Source: an uncultured bacterium (GTDB lineage Bacteria > Methylomirabilota > Methylomirabilia > Rokubacteriales > CSP1-6). Taken from it: a stretch of DNA of 6,609 bases. The notes under the pieces are model-generated. The model saw only the letters and a list, made by a program, of their open reading frames with translations, was not told where the DNA came from and did not search any database. Where the stretch lies: contig CAMLFJ010000195.1 in NCBI GenBank assembly GCA_946479205.1, positions 1 through 6,609 of the forward strand, given 5' to 3'. Of this stretch, positions 6,061 through 6,609 are shown piece by piece (within the stretch, counting starts at the first letter, position 1; each line of letters starts with the position of its first letter). The position numbers and the translations under genes were made by a program.

Positions 6061-6609
6061 AGGTGGCGTTCGTCGGCGCGACCCGCGGCATGGGCCGCGC
6101 GCTCGCGCGGGCGCTCGCCGAGCGCGGCGACGCGCTCTTCCTGCTCGGGCGCGACGCGGCCGAGATGGCGCGCTCCGCGCGGGACCTGGAGGCGCGCGGC
6201 CCGCGCGCGCCGGTCGGCCACGCGCCGCTCGACCTCGGCCGCCCGGCCGGCTTCGCGGAGGCGCTCGACGCGGCGGATCGCGCGCTCGGCGGGCTCGACG
6301 CCCTCGTGGTGACCGGCGGGGCCTTCGGCCGCCAGGAGGAGCTGGCCGCCGATCCGGCTCGCCTCGCCGCGCTGCTCGAGGTCAACTTCACCGGCACCGC
6401 GCTCCTCTGCCAGCAGGCCGCCACGCGGCTGGCCGCGCGGGGCGGGGGACTCGTCTGCGCGTTCAGCAGCGTGGCGGGCGACCGCGCCCGGCGCGGCAAC
6501 TATCTCTACGGGGCCTCCAAGGCCGGGCTCTCGGCATTCCTCGACGGCCTCGATCTCGCCTATCGCGAGCGCGGGGTGCGCGTGCTCTGCGTCAAGCCCG
6601 GGTTCGTCC
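6057..6609 (+). CDS. dprE2: DprE2-like short-chain dehydrogenase/reductase (N-terminal part, truncated by window)
   Basis: At least 184 codons of an SDR remain open at the right edge; the mycobacterial homologue is about 254 aa. DprE2 uses NAD(P)H to reduce the 2-keto product of DprE1 to polyprenyl-phosphoryl-D-arabinofuranose. The protein begins MKVAFVGATRGMGRALARAL, a Rossmann G-x-x-x-G-x-G dinucleotide loop with Arg at the third variable position. It continues with LDLGRP, then VVTGGAFG (the NNAG-equivalent strand) and EVNFTGTALL with the structural Asn. The catalytic set is S138 in FSSVAGDRARRGNYLYG, Y151 and K155 (Y-x-x-x-K), then VLCVKPGFV. The SSVAG-(D/E)R-x-RR-x-N-(Y/F)-x-YG-(A/S)-x-KAG signature is close to what I recall for DprE2 and less usual in generic SDRs. 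GTG 6057 overlaps the DprE1 TGA as GTGA. SDR membership is certain; the DprE2 assignment rests on the motif and on direct coupling to dprE1. Confidence 0.88.
   Translation, partial: MKVAFVGATRGMGRALARALAERGDALFLLGRDAAEMARSARDLEARGPRAPVGHAPLDLGRPAGFAEALDAADRALGGLDALVVTGGAFGRQEELAADPARLAALLEVNFTGTALLCQQAATRLAARGGGLVCAFSSVAGDRARRGNYLYGASKAGLSAFLDGLDLAYRERGVRVLCVKPGFV

Overview
The window is one dense, single-strand (+) block of six genes in very GC-rich DNA (roughly 70% G+C). Three in-frame overlaps and gaps of only 11 and 44 bp look like one operon or a tightly coupled run. LptD, the outer-membrane LPS translocon, shows that the host is a diderm (Gram-negative-type) bacterium. I cannot name it from sequence alone. 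The base composition and the folC-lptD adjacency would fit an uncultivated high-GC lineage such as Rokubacteria/Methylomirabilota or a deltaproteobacterium-like group, but this is a guess.

Layout: (1) 2-418, the C-terminal end of folC (folylpolyglutamate/dihydrofolate synthase), cut by the left edge. (2) 430-2664, lptD, complete, with a signal peptide, an OstA-like periplasmic domain and a beta-barrel. (3) 2664-3767, a DegT/DnrJ/EryC1-family PLP sugar aminotransferase, overlapping lptD by one base (TGATG). (4) 3812-4723, a UbiA-superfamily membrane prenyltransferase of the decaprenyl-phosphate 5-phosphoribosyltransferase (DPPR synthase, Rv3806c-like) type. (5) 4720-6060, a DprE1-like FAD oxidoreductase, overlapping gene 4 by four bases (GTGA). 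(6) 6057 to the right edge, a DprE2-like short-chain reductase, again with a GTGA overlap and truncated by the window.

Genes 4-6 together match the route known from mycobacteria for making polyprenyl-phosphoryl-D-arabinofuranose, the lipid-linked donor of D-Araf. The transferase joins phosphoribose to polyprenyl phosphate. After dephosphorylation, DprE1 and DprE2 epimerise the ribose C2 by oxidation and then reduction. No dedicated phosphatase and no arabinosyltransferase is visible in the window. Finding this trio behind lptD and a nucleotide-sugar aminotransferase suggests that the host puts D-arabinofuranose (or a related furanose) into a surface glycan, possibly LPS O-antigen or another envelope polymer. 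That final destination is inference.

The most notable points are the DPA-type trio in a diderm, an Ala where mycobacterial DprE1 has the benzothiazinone-target Cys, an LptD with a single possible interdomain disulfide, and a Cys in place of the usual Asn in the aminotransferase G-x-N-x-R motif. No RNA genes, mobile elements, CRISPR arrays or substantial intergenic regions are present; the longest gap is 44 bp.
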